NCBI GenBank assembly: GCA_946886425.1
Contig: CAMPIP010000132.1
Span: 1-6,542 of the forward strand
Reading direction: 5' to 3'
Length of the DNA stretch: 6,542 nucleotides
Source: an uncultured Actinomycetes bacterium
GTDB lineage: Bacteria; Actinomycetota; Thermoleophilia; Solirubrobacterales; 70-9
This document shows positions 1-6,501 of this stretch, piece by piece. Position numbers and translations under genes: made by a program. How positions within the stretch are numbered: position 1 is the first letter of the stretch; every line of letters begins with the position of its first letter. A model generated the notes under the pieces. The model was given only the letters and a program-made list of their open reading frames with translations. It did not search any database and had not been told where the DNA came from.

Positions 1-420
1 GGCGAGGGATTCGCCCCCGTCGCCGAGCGCGGCCAAGGCGATCAGCCCGCCGGTGAACGCAACGAACAATCCCAGCACGGAGCCGATCAGCAGCGCGTGG
101 TACTCGCCCGAGCCCGCTTCCTCGGCGGCCGGCTCGCGCAGCGAGAGCAGCACCGCGAAGGCGGCGGTGAGTATCGCGATCAGCGAGATCGAGATCGCCA
201 GGTCGTCGAGCCGCAGCGCGTTCGCGACCAGTTCCTTGCTCTCGCCCCACTGCCAGATCAGCAGGCCGGCGGTGGCCGCCAGCGTCAGCAGGGTGAGGGC
301 GGGCGGCGTGCGCCGCAGCGACCTGAAGGTGCCGCCGAGCAGGACCACGCAGAGCCCGACCGTGAGGGCGATGATCGGCGAGATACCGGCGTAGTCGATA
401 TGGGGAGCCTCGAAGTTCAT
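1..420 (-). CDS. nuoN: NADH-quinone oxidoreductase subunit N (partial, N-terminal 140 residues)
   Basis: This is the start of the third antiporter-like membrane subunit of complex I, a proton-pumping module in the membrane arm. The gene runs off the window, so only 140 residues are visible of a family usually near 480-500. Visible are a first hydrophobic helix (about residues 13-31), a second (about 41-57), a third (about 72-94) and a charged loop leading to a GEYHALL segment near residue 106, typical of NuoN at the start of TM4. The ATG overlaps the nuoM stop by 4 bp (ATGA) and has a strong Shine-Dalgarno sequence just upstream, so the start is secure. Identity rests on its place after nuoM and on this N-terminal pattern. 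The last 20 or so residues do not show the expected TM5 signature (L-x-x-F-x-G-x-E-L-x-S) and may reflect an edge error. The conserved lysines lie outside the window. Confidence 0.9.
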   Translation of the reverse strand, partial: MNFEAPHIDYAGISPIIALTVGLCVVLLGGTFRSLRRTPPALTLLTLAATAGLLIWQWGESKELVANALRLDDLAISISLIAILTAAFAVLLSLREPAAEEAGSGEYHALLIGSVLGLFVAFTGGLIALAALGDGGESLA

Positions 421-1937
421 CGCTCCTCCTCCCCGGTCCGGGCCAGCTGGGCCTCCGGCGCGGGCCCGCCGGTCACCGTCGACACGGTCCGCTTGACGCT
501 GGCGTCGGTGCGGTGCAGGATCAGCTGCGGGTAGAGCGCCAGGCCGACGATGCAGAGGACCAGCGGCGCCAGGACGAGGCCGTCGCGGAGGCCGATCTCG
601 CGCGAGGCGATCCCGTCCGGCTCACGGTTGTGCATCGACGTCTGGTAGAGGCGCAGCGCGTAGTAGGCCGCCATCGCCACGCCGCTCATCGCGATCACGG
701 CGAAGACGACCTTCTCCTGGAAGAGGCCGTTGAGGATGTAGAACTCGCCGATGAAGTTGGCCGACCCGGGCATCGCCAGGGTCGCCAGGGCGACGATCAG
801 GAACAGCGCCGCCAGGACCGGCGCCCGCATCGCCAGCCCGCCCATCTCGCGGATGTCCTCGCTGCCCGTCCGCTCGACCAGCAGCGCCACGATCACGAAG
901 ATCGGGGCGACGACGAGGCCGTGGTTGACCATCTGCAGGATCGCCCCGTCGGCCCCGTCGGCCCGCAGGGCGAAGATCCCGGCGGTGATGAAGCCGAGCT
1001 GGGCGACCGAGGAGTAACCGGCGATCAGCCGCACGTTGGTCTGAGTGAAGGCCATCACCGAGCCGTAGAGGATCGAGGCCAGGGCGATGACCAGGATCAC
1101 CTCCTGGAATTCGACCGTGGCCTCCGGGAAGAGCGGCAGCACCACCCGCAGGAACCCGTAGGCACCGACCTTGGCGAGGACGCCGGAGAAGACGACCAGG
1201 GCCGGCAGCGGCGCCGCCCGGTAGGCATCGGGCATCCAGCCGTGCAGCAGGAAGGCCGGCATCTTGACCAGGAAGGCGGCGGCGAAGAACCAGAAGATCC
1301 AGCGTTCGCTGCCCAGGCCCAGGCCCTGCTCCTGCAGCGCCTGGATCGAGAAGGTGAGGTGGCCGCCGTCGGCGGAGATGATCGCCGTGGCGATCGCCGC
1401 GACCAGCATCAGCAGCGAGCCGATCAGGGTGTAGACGATCATCTTCAGCGTCGCCGAGGGCGCGGTCAGGCCGCCTTCGCCGCTGCGGTCGTGCCCCCAG
1501 GCGCCGAACAGGAAGTAGAACGGCACCAGCATCAGGTCGAAGAAGAGGACGAAGAGCAGCAGGTCCTGGGCCAGGAAGGCGCCCAGGGTCGCCGTCTCCG
1601 CGACCAGCATCAGAAAGAAGAAGAGCTGCGGCCGCTCCTGCTCGCGAATCGCCGCGAAGGCGATGCCGCCGACCCAGAGCACCGTCGTCAGCAGGACCAG
1701 GAAGAGGTTGAGGCCGTCGATGCCGAGGCTGTAGTCGACGCCGAGCCCGGAGATCCAGGCGATGTCGACGGTGTGCTGGAGGCCGGCGCTGTCGGCGTCG
1801 AAGCTGACGACCATCCCGATCGCGACGGCGAGGGTGGCGATGGCGCCGAGCGTCGCCCACCACCCGGTCGCCCGCTTGGGCAGGAAGAGGCCGACGATGC
1901 CGACGGCGAGCGGGAGCCAGAGGAGGACGTTGATCAT
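417..1937 (-). CDS. nuoM: NADH-quinone oxidoreductase subunit M
   Basis: Antiporter-like (Mrp-type) proton-pumping subunit of the complex I membrane arm, 506 residues, close to the family norm of about 500. The protein is hydrophobic throughout, with about 14 predicted helices. Key residues by alignment to E. coli: Lys225 in FLVKMP (TM7, equivalent to K234), Lys256 in VLAKVGAYG (TM8, K265) and Glu398 in NFIGEF (TM12, E407). At the TM5 position where E. coli has Glu144 this protein has Asp134 (FFDLMLVPFYF). The TM7-TM8 loop reads HGWMPDAYRAAPLP in place of the more common LPDAHxEAPT. The ATG at 1937 overlaps the nuoL stop by 4 bp (ATGA). It has no Shine-Dalgarno match upstream (the region is pyrimidine-rich), so translation probably depends on coupling from nuoL. 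The same frame stays open much further upstream, but that part translates to Arg/Asp/Pro-rich shadow sequence over nuoL. The stop overlaps the nuoN start. Confidence 0.97.
   Translation of the reverse strand: MINVLLWLPLAVGIVGLFLPKRATGWWATLGAIATLAVAIGMVVSFDADSAGLQHTVDIAWISGLGVDYSLGIDGLNLFLVLLTTVLWVGGIAFAAIREQERPQLFFFLMLVAETATLGAFLAQDLLLFVLFFDLMLVPFYFLFGAWGHDRSGEGGLTAPSATLKMIVYTLIGSLLMLVAAIATAIISADGGHLTFSIQALQEQGLGLGSERWIFWFFAAAFLVKMPAFLLHGWMPDAYRAAPLPALVVFSGVLAKVGAYGFLRVVLPLFPEATVEFQEVILVIALASILYGSVMAFTQTNVRLIAGYSSVAQLGFITAGIFALRADGADGAILQMVNHGLVVAPIFVIVALLVERTGSEDIREMGGLAMRAPVLAALFLIVALATLAMPGSANFIGEFYILNGLFQEKVVFAVIAMSGVAMAAYYALRLYQTSMHNREPDGIASREIGLRDGLVLAPLVLCIVGLALYPQLILHRTDASVKRTVSTVTGGPAPEAQLARTGEEER
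425..434 (-). promoter_or_regulatory. Ribosome binding site of nuoN
   Basis: Read on the minus strand, a GGGGAGGAGG stretch sits 4 nt before the nuoN ATG (7 nt if the upstream GGAGG is the paired part). It lies inside the last codons of nuoM, which encode a run of Glu and Arg. It is the clearest Shine-Dalgarno match at any junction in the window. NuoN may therefore initiate independently as well as by coupling to nuoM termination. Confidence 0.7.
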
Positions 1938-3943
1938 GAGGACTGGAGGAGGAAGTAGAGGGCGAGGCCGGCGAAGCCGACGAGCAGCAGCAGCGCGTAG
2001 CTGCGGACGAAGCCGCTCTGGACGGCGCGGACGAAGCCGGAGCCGCCGCGGATCGTCCCCTGGGTGCCGGTGACGATGCCGTCGACGACGAAGCGCTCGA
2101 AGACGCGGTTGGCGAAGCGGCCGATCGCCAGCGCCGGGCGGACGACCAGGAAGTCGATCGCCTCGTCGAAGTACCACTTGTTGACCAGCAGGGTGTGGAC
2201 GGGACGCAGGCGCGCTTCGAGCTTGCCGGGCAGCTCCGGGCGGACCCGGTAGGCGTACCAGGCGATCGCGATCCCGGCCAGGGAGATGAGGCCGCCGATC
2301 GCCAGCCCGAACCAGGAGTCGGAGACGGACGGGTGGATCGCCGCCAGCGGCGAGTCCTCGAAGACCGGGTCGAGGAAGTGGGTGACGACCTCGTCGACTC
2401 CCGGGATCTGGATCACGCCGCCGAAGATGGCGAGGAACGCGAGCACGCCCATCGCGATCTTCATCGTCGGGGTCCCCTCGGCGATGTGGTGCTCGGGGCC
2501 CGGGAAGCCGACCGCGGTGTCCTCCCTTTCGCCGGTCGCCGGGTTGAAGGGCTCGGCGTGGTGGACGTGGCCGGTGTCGATCAGCTCCTGCGCCTCGGGA
2601 CAGGGCTTGCCGGGCAGCACCCGGAAGATCAGCCGGAAGGTGTAGACGGCGGTCAGCAGCGCGCCGACGTAGCCGAGGATCGTGAAGATCTCGTACATCC
2701 CGCCGCGGGCGCTGGCGTAGTCGAGGATCTCGTCCTTGGAGAAGAAGCCGGAGCTGCCCGGGAAGGCGGCGAGGGCGAGACCGCCGCAGAGCATCGTGAT
2801 CGAGGTGAACCGCATCGCCTTGCCGAAGCCGGACATCTTGTCGATGTTCTGCTCGTTCGCCATCGCGGCGATGATCGAGCCGGCCGCCATGAAGAGGAGC
2901 GCCTTGAAGAAGGCGTGGGTCATCAGGTGGAACATCCCGGCGCTGTAGGCGCCGATCGAGACGCCGACGACCATGTAGCCGATCTGGCTCATCGTCGAGT
3001 AGGCGATCGCCCGCTTCAGGTCGGTCATCACCAGGGCGATCGTGCCGGCGATCAGGAGCGTCGCGAGGCCGGTGAAGGCGGCGATGTCGGCGGCGGTCGG
3101 GGCGAGGACGAAGAGCTCGTGGGTGCGGGCGATCAGGTAGACGCCGGCGGTGACCATGGTCGCGGCGTGGATCAGCGAGGAGACCGGGGTCGGTCCCTCC
3201 ATCGCGTCCGGCAGCCAGGTGTGGAAGGGCAGCTGCGCCGACTTCGCGAAGGCGCCGACGAGCAGCAGCAGGCAGATCGCCACGATCGTCCACTCGTTGG
3301 TCTGGAACTTCTGGCCTGCCTCCGCGAAGACCTCGCCGTATTCGAAGGTCCCCAGTTCCTTGAAGATCAGGAAGGCGGCGAGGGTGAGCCCGATGTCGCC
3401 GACGACGTTGATCACGAAGGCCTTCATCCCGGCGCGGGTCGCCGTGCGGCGCCGGTACCAGAAGCTGATCAGCGCGTAGGAGGCGAAGCCGACGAAGGCC
3501 CAGCCGACGATCAGCAGCACGAAGTTGCCGGCGAGAACCAGCAGCAGCATCGAGAAGACGAAGAAGTTGAGGTAGCTGAAGAAGCGCCGGTAGCCCTCGT
3601 CCGACTGCATGTAGCCGTAGGAATAGAGGTGGATCAGGGTCGAGACGCCGGTGACGACGAGGACCATGAAGGTCGAGAGCGGGTCGACGTAGATGCCGAG
3701 CTTGATGTCGAGGCCGCCGGCGCTGGCGTAGTCCCAGAGCGAGGAGGCGTGGTGGCGGGACTCCGGGTCTTCGCCGAGCAGGGTGAGCAGGACGCCGATC
3801 CCGCAGACGAAGGCGAGCCCGATCGCCAGGGTGCCGACGATGCCGGCGACGCGCGCCGGCAGGGCTTTGAAGCCGAGCCCGATCGCGATCGAGCCGAGCA
3901 GCGGGAAGAGCAGGACCAGCCAGGCCCAGGCGGTGGCGCTCAT
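1934..3943 (-). CDS. nuoL: NADH-quinone oxidoreductase subunit L
   Basis: Distal antiporter-like pump of complex I, 669 residues, within the long range for this family. It has about 16 membrane helices, including a long C-terminal extension that in known structures forms the lateral helix bracing the membrane arm. Visible motifs: VDPLSTFMVLVVTGVSTLIH (residues 86-105), Asp183 in VVGDIG (TM6), Lys234 in AFAKSAQLPFHTWLPDAMEGPTPVSSLIHAATMV (TM7, equivalent to E. coli K229) with His259 in TM8, AYSTMSQIGYM near 314-324, and Lys403 in FPGSSGFFSKDEI (TM12, E. coli K399). The TM5 glutamate (E. coli E144, in GWE) is replaced by Ala149 (GWAFVGFASYALISFWYRR). A polar His-rich loop spans about 441-494. 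The tail has NKWYFDEAIDFLVVRP near 588-603 and a final helix at 648-667. The ATG overlaps the nuoK stop (ATGA), with a GAGGA about 10 nt upstream as a plausible ribosome site. Confidence 0.98.
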   Translation of the reverse strand: MSATAWAWLVLLFPLLGSIAIGLGFKALPARVAGIVGTLAIGLAFVCGIGVLLTLLGEDPESRHHASSLWDYASAGGLDIKLGIYVDPLSTFMVLVVTGVSTLIHLYSYGYMQSDEGYRRFFSYLNFFVFSMLLLVLAGNFVLLIVGWAFVGFASYALISFWYRRRTATRAGMKAFVINVVGDIGLTLAAFLIFKELGTFEYGEVFAEAGQKFQTNEWTIVAICLLLLVGAFAKSAQLPFHTWLPDAMEGPTPVSSLIHAATMVTAGVYLIARTHELFVLAPTAADIAAFTGLATLLIAGTIALVMTDLKRAIAYSTMSQIGYMVVGVSIGAYSAGMFHLMTHAFFKALLFMAAGSIIAAMANEQNIDKMSGFGKAMRFTSITMLCGGLALAAFPGSSGFFSKDEILDYASARGGMYEIFTILGYVGALLTAVYTFRLIFRVLPGKPCPEAQELIDTGHVHHAEPFNPATGEREDTAVGFPGPEHHIAEGTPTMKIAMGVLAFLAIFGGVIQIPGVDEVVTHFLDPVFEDSPLAAIHPSVSDSWFGLAIGGLISLAGIAIAWYAYRVRPELPGKLEARLRPVHTLLVNKWYFDEAIDFLVVRPALAIGRFANRVFERFVVDGIVTGTQGTIRGGSGFVRAVQSGFVRSYALLLLVGFAGLALYFLLQSS

Positions 3944-4239
3944 CCGCGCAGAGTCCTCAGGTCATCGACGTCGAGGGGCAGCTTGCGGCGGAAGATGGCG
4001 ACGATCAGGCCGAGCCCGACGACCACCTCGCAGGCGGCGACGACCATCACCACGAGGGCGAAGACCTGCCCCTCCTGGTTGCCGACCATGCGGCTGAAGG
4101 CGACCAGCGCCAGGTTGCCCGCGTTCAGCATCAGCTCCAGACAGAGCAGGATCACCATCGGGCTGCGCCTGATGAGGATGCCGAGGGCTCCAGTCGCGAA
4201 CAGGAGACTGGAAAGGACGATGTACCAGCTGGTGTTCAC
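3940..4239 (-). CDS. nuoK: NADH-quinone oxidoreductase subunit K
   Basis: Small membrane subunit of complex I (MrpC/ND4L family), 99 residues, the usual length. It has three helices, at about 3-23, 27-50 and 59-83. The two buried carboxylates needed for energy transmission in the family are present: Glu35 in LLCLELMLNAGNLALV (E. coli E36) and Glu71 in AACEVVVGLGLIVAIFR (E. coli E72). The start is GTG, sharing GTGA with the nuoJ stop (4 bp overlap), with a GAGGGCGAG stretch about 9 nt upstream. Its 3' end overlaps the nuoL ATG by 4 bp. It sits in its normal place between nuoJ and nuoL. Confidence 0.97.
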   Translation of the reverse strand: MNTSWYIVLSSLLFATGALGILIRRSPMVILLCLELMLNAGNLALVAFSRMVGNQEGQVFALVVMVVAACEVVVGLGLIVAIFRRKLPLDVDDLRTLRG

Positions 4240-4754
4240 GCCGTCTCGCCCTCGCGCTTACGGCCTGCCAGGACCACCGCTCCTACGGCGGCGAGTAGGA
4301 GCAGGATCGAGGCGGCCTCGAAGGGGACAAGGAACTTCTCCAGGAGGAGCGTGCCGATCGCGCCCGGGTCGCCGAAGCCGGGGCCGACGTCGGGGCCCTT
4401 GGTGTCGAGGGCGAGGAGGGCCGAGGCGAGGACGGCGATCGAGAGCTCGACGAAGAGGGCGACGCCGAGCAGGGGGGCGAGGATGCGCTGGCCGGGGATC
4501 GGCTCCCAGGCCGACTCGCCGCCGCCGCCCACGTAGGCGACCACGAAGACGTAGAGGACCATCACCGCGCCGGCGTAGACGACCACCTGGGCGGCGGCGA
4601 TGAAGGCCGCGGTCAGCAGCAGGAACAGCGAGGCCAGCGAGAACAGGTGGACGATCAGCGCCAGGACGCTGTAGAAGGGGTTGCGCATCGCGATCACGCC
4701 GATCGCGCCGCCGAGGGCGCCGATCGCCGAGACGAAGAAGAGCACCGCTTCCAC
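4236..4754 (-). CDS. nuoJ: NADH-quinone oxidoreductase subunit J
   Basis: Membrane subunit of complex I (ND6 family), 172 residues with this start, in the usual range of 160-200. It has five hydrophobic helices. The family block NPFYSVLALIVH (residues 25-36) is followed by LLLTAAFIAAAQVVVYAGAVMVLYVFVV (about 45-72). That block holds the TM3 segment, with Tyr60 at the conserved tyrosine position, that packs next to NuoH and NuoK. The C-terminus reads GAIGTLLLEKFLVPFEAASILLLLAAVGAVVLA (about 131-163), matching the family ending. The start is a GTG whose first base is the last base of the nuoI TAG stop (TAGTG, 1 bp overlap), with a run of six G 6 nt upstream. A second GTG 9 nt further in is possible but would lack the junction fit. 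The frame is open for 100 more codons upstream, but that part is Arg-rich shadow over nuoI. The stop overlaps the nuoK GTG by 4 bp. Confidence 0.94.
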   Translation of the reverse strand: MEAVLFFVSAIGALGGAIGVIAMRNPFYSVLALIVHLFSLASLFLLLTAAFIAAAQVVVYAGAVMVLYVFVVAYVGGGGESAWEPIPGQRILAPLLGVALFVELSIAVLASALLALDTKGPDVGPGFGDPGAIGTLLLEKFLVPFEAASILLLLAAVGAVVLAGRKREGETA

Positions 4755-5326
4755 TACTCGCCCCCCGTTTTCAGCGGCGTCCGCTCGATCGGCTCGGCGA
4801 GCAGCATCTCCTTGGTGAAGATCAGGTCGTCGCGGTCGTAGTCGGCCATCTCGTAGTCGTGGCCCATCGTGATCGCGTCGAACGGGCAGGCGATCTCGCA
4901 GTAGCCGCAGAAGATGCAGCGCGAGAGGTTGATCTCGTAGACGGCGGCGAAACGCTCGCCGGCCGAGACCCGCTCGCCGGGAATGTTCTCTGCCGCGACG
5001 ACGCGGATGCAGTCGGCCGGGCAGGCGGCGGCGCAGAGCGAGCAGCCGACGCATTTCTCGAGGCCGGTGTCCTCGAACTTGTGGAGTTTGTGGCGGCCGC
5101 GGAAGCGCGGGTAGACCGGCGTCTTCTCCTCCGGGTACTGGATCGTCAGCGGTCCCTCGATCAGCCGGGACATCGTCGTCTTCAGGCCGCGCAGGGTCTC
5201 GCCGAAGGCGCGGTAGGCGCCGCGGGCGCCGCCCGGCTCGGGGCCGCGCTGGACCTGGACGACGTCGATCGAGTCCAGGTAGGAGGCCGACTTCGGGTCG
5301 AAGGCGCCGTTGCCGTCGGTGCTCAC
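4754..5326 (-). CDS. nuoI: NADH-quinone oxidoreductase subunit I (two [4Fe-4S] ferredoxin-like)
   Basis: Peripheral-arm iron-sulfur subunit that binds clusters N6a and N6b and passes electrons towards N2 and quinone; 190 residues. Two CxxCxxCxxxCP motifs are intact: Cys92, 95, 98 and 102 (CVGCSLCAAACP) and Cys137, 140, 143 and 147 (CIFCGYCEIACP). An additional Cys106 follows the first motif. An N-terminal amphipathic segment (about 35-58) that anchors the subunit on the membrane arm precedes a PEEKTPVYPRFRGRHKL stretch common to the family. The start is GTG sharing GTGA with the nuoH stop (4 bp overlap); no clear Shine-Dalgarno is visible, so coupling to nuoH is likely. The only alternative in-frame start evident is Met52, which would remove the amphipathic helix, so the long form is preferred. 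Compared with E. coli NuoI it has roughly 30 extra residues before the helix and lacks the long C-terminal tail. Confidence 0.97.
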   Translation of the reverse strand: MSTDGNGAFDPKSASYLDSIDVVQVQRGPEPGGARGAYRAFGETLRGLKTTMSRLIEGPLTIQYPEEKTPVYPRFRGRHKLHKFEDTGLEKCVGCSLCAAACPADCIRVVAAENIPGERVSAGERFAAVYEINLSRCIFCGYCEIACPFDAITMGHDYEMADYDRDDLIFTKEMLLAEPIERTPLKTGGE

Positions 5327-6321
5327 AGGACCACCACCAGGACCGCGGTGACGAGCAGGTTGAGGGTCGCGAGGGGCAGCAGGACCTTCCAGCCGAGGGA
5401 CATCAGCTGGTCATATCGCAGCCGCGGCAGCGTCGCCCTCACCCAGATGAAGACCAGGACCAGCCCGATCATCTTCGCCAGCATCCAGATCGGGTCGAGC
5501 CAGCCCGGGCCGGGTCCCATCCAGCCGCCCAGGAACATCGCCGCGGCGATCCCGGAGACGACCAGGATCTCCATGTATTCGACCAGCAGGAAGGAGCCGA
5601 AGCGCATGCCGCCGTACTCGGTCATGAAGCCCTGGACCAGCTCGGCGTCGGCCTCGGGCATGTCGAAGGGGGTGCGGTTGGTCTCCGCGAAGCCGGCCAG
5701 CATGAAGATCAGGAAGCCGACGAACTGGGGGACGATGAACCAGACGTCCCCCTGGGCGTTGACCGCGTCGACGAGCGAGAGCGAGCCGGTCATCATGATC
5801 ACGCCGAGCAGCGCCAGGCCCATCGAGACCTCGTAGGAGATCAGCTGCGCGGCCGAGCGCATCGCTCCCAGGAGGCTGTATTTCGAGCCCGAGGACCAGC
5901 CGCCCAGGACCAGCCCGTAGAAGGCGATCGAGCCGACCGCGAAGAAGTAGAGAACCCCGATCGGGACATCGATCCCGTAGAAGCCGACGCCGTCCTTGAC
6001 ATTGCCCCAGGGAATGATCGCCAGGGCGAGGACGCCGGAGACGACCGGCAGCAGCGGCCCGAGGATGAACAGCGCCGGGATCGCCGCCCCCGGCCGGAAC
6101 CCCTCCTTGGAGATCAGCTTGCCGACGTCGGCAAGCGGCTGCAGAAGGCCGAAGGGGCCGACCCGGTTGGGGCCGTAGCGGTGCTGGAAGCGGCCGATCA
6201 GCTTCCGCTCGACGACGGTCAGCACCGGCAGGATCCCGAAGATGACCGCGAAGATCACGATCGACTTGACGATCATGATCCAGGTCGCTTCGACGACCAT
6301 CGTGTCGGCGATCGGCAGCAT
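5323..6321 (-). CDS. nuoH: NADH-quinone oxidoreductase subunit H
   Basis: Membrane subunit of complex I (ND1 family) that forms the quinone entry chamber and the heel contacting the peripheral arm; 332 residues, typical length, with about eight helices. Signature blocks are ERKLIGRFQHRYGPNRVGP (about 38-56), QPLADVGKLISKE (61-73), Glu164 in LISYEVSMGLALLGV (E. coli E157) and the acidic loop AETNRTPFDMPEADAELVQG (212-231). In that loop Asp220, Glu223, Asp225 and Glu227 correspond to the D213/E216/E218/E220 cluster of E. coli. Glu235 in TEYGGMRFG matches E228. The ATG immediately follows the nuoG TAG stop (TAGATG, no gap). Met8 (ATG at 6300) is a possible alternative start, since the Shine-Dalgarno match is weak for both; the first is preferred for its abutting junction. 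The stop overlaps the nuoI GTG by 4 bp. Confidence 0.97.
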   Translation of the reverse strand: MLPIADTMVVEATWIMIVKSIVIFAVIFGILPVLTVVERKLIGRFQHRYGPNRVGPFGLLQPLADVGKLISKEGFRPGAAIPALFILGPLLPVVSGVLALAIIPWGNVKDGVGFYGIDVPIGVLYFFAVGSIAFYGLVLGGWSSGSKYSLLGAMRSAAQLISYEVSMGLALLGVIMMTGSLSLVDAVNAQGDVWFIVPQFVGFLIFMLAGFAETNRTPFDMPEADAELVQGFMTEYGGMRFGSFLLVEYMEILVVSGIAAAMFLGGWMGPGPGWLDPIWMLAKMIGLVLVFIWVRATLPRLRYDQLMSLGWKVLLPLATLNLLVTAVLVVVL

Positions 6322-6501
6322 CTAGCGCTCGACCTTGGCGATCTCGACGCGGACCGGGCCGCCGTTGAGCAGGGCGTTGGCGTTGCCGCCGGCGACGCCC
6401 TCGGCGAGGAAGCAGGTGCCCTCGGCGACCCGCTCCTTGACCTGGACGGTGGCCTCGATGCTGGAGCCGTTTTGGCTGACAGCGACGGGGTCGCCGGACA
6501 C
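6322..6501 (-). CDS. nuoG: NADH-quinone oxidoreductase subunit G, C-terminal fragment
   Basis: The 59 codons from 6501 down to the TAG at 6322 read as the end of a NuoG-type molybdopterin-oxidoreductase C-terminal domain. The segment GDPVAVSQNGSSIEATVQVKERVAEGTCFLAEG is the beta-barrel strand pattern of that domain, followed by a GGPVRVEIAKVER ending. NuoG carries Fe-S clusters of the peripheral arm; none of its cysteine motifs lie in the window. Its position directly before nuoH, with no gap, fits nuo operon order. In this frame a TGA stands at 6502-6504, immediately before the first shown codon (a GTG). The remaining 38 bases to the window edge give no NuoG-like sequence in this frame. This is most probably the tail of a full gene broken by a sequence or assembly error near the edge, not a real 59-residue gene starting at that GTG. 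A true pseudogene cannot be excluded. Confidence 0.72.
   Translation of the reverse strand: MSGDPVAVSQNGSSIEATVQVKERVAEGTCFLAEGVAGGNANALLNGGPVRVEIAKVER

Noticed and set aside
622..1863. Second minus-strand open frame of 413 residues within nuoM
   Set aside because: An out-of-frame shadow of nuoM with low-complexity Arg/Gly/Asp/Ala-rich sequence and no membrane helices.
1387..3010. Frequent GCGATCGC/CGATCG-like palindromes, resembling the HIP1 element of cyanobacteria
   Set aside because: The copies fall on Ile-Ala and Ala-Ile codon pairs (ATC GCG, GCG ATC), which are common in membrane helices of a GC-rich genome. Spacing is irregular and no flanking conservation is seen.
1938..3293. Upstream extension of the nuoM frame that would give a 958-residue protein
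   Set aside because: The added part is Arg/Asp/Pro-rich shadow sequence overlapping nuoL. The ATG at 1937 coincides with the nuoL stop and begins a normal NuoM N-terminus.
2195..4603. Very long plus-strand open frame antisense to nuoL/K/J, and similar plus-strand frames (for example 513-1958 and 4859-5836)
   Set aside because: The translations are rich in Arg, Asp, Gln, Glu and Gly with no domain pattern. They are what the complement of GC-rich, third-position-biased membrane-protein genes yields, and each lies opposite a well-supported nuo gene.
4755..5054. Upstream extension of the nuoJ frame by 100 codons
   Set aside because: It overlaps nuoI and translates to Arg/Leu-rich shadow sequence. 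The GTG at 4754 gives a standard NuoJ start and junction.
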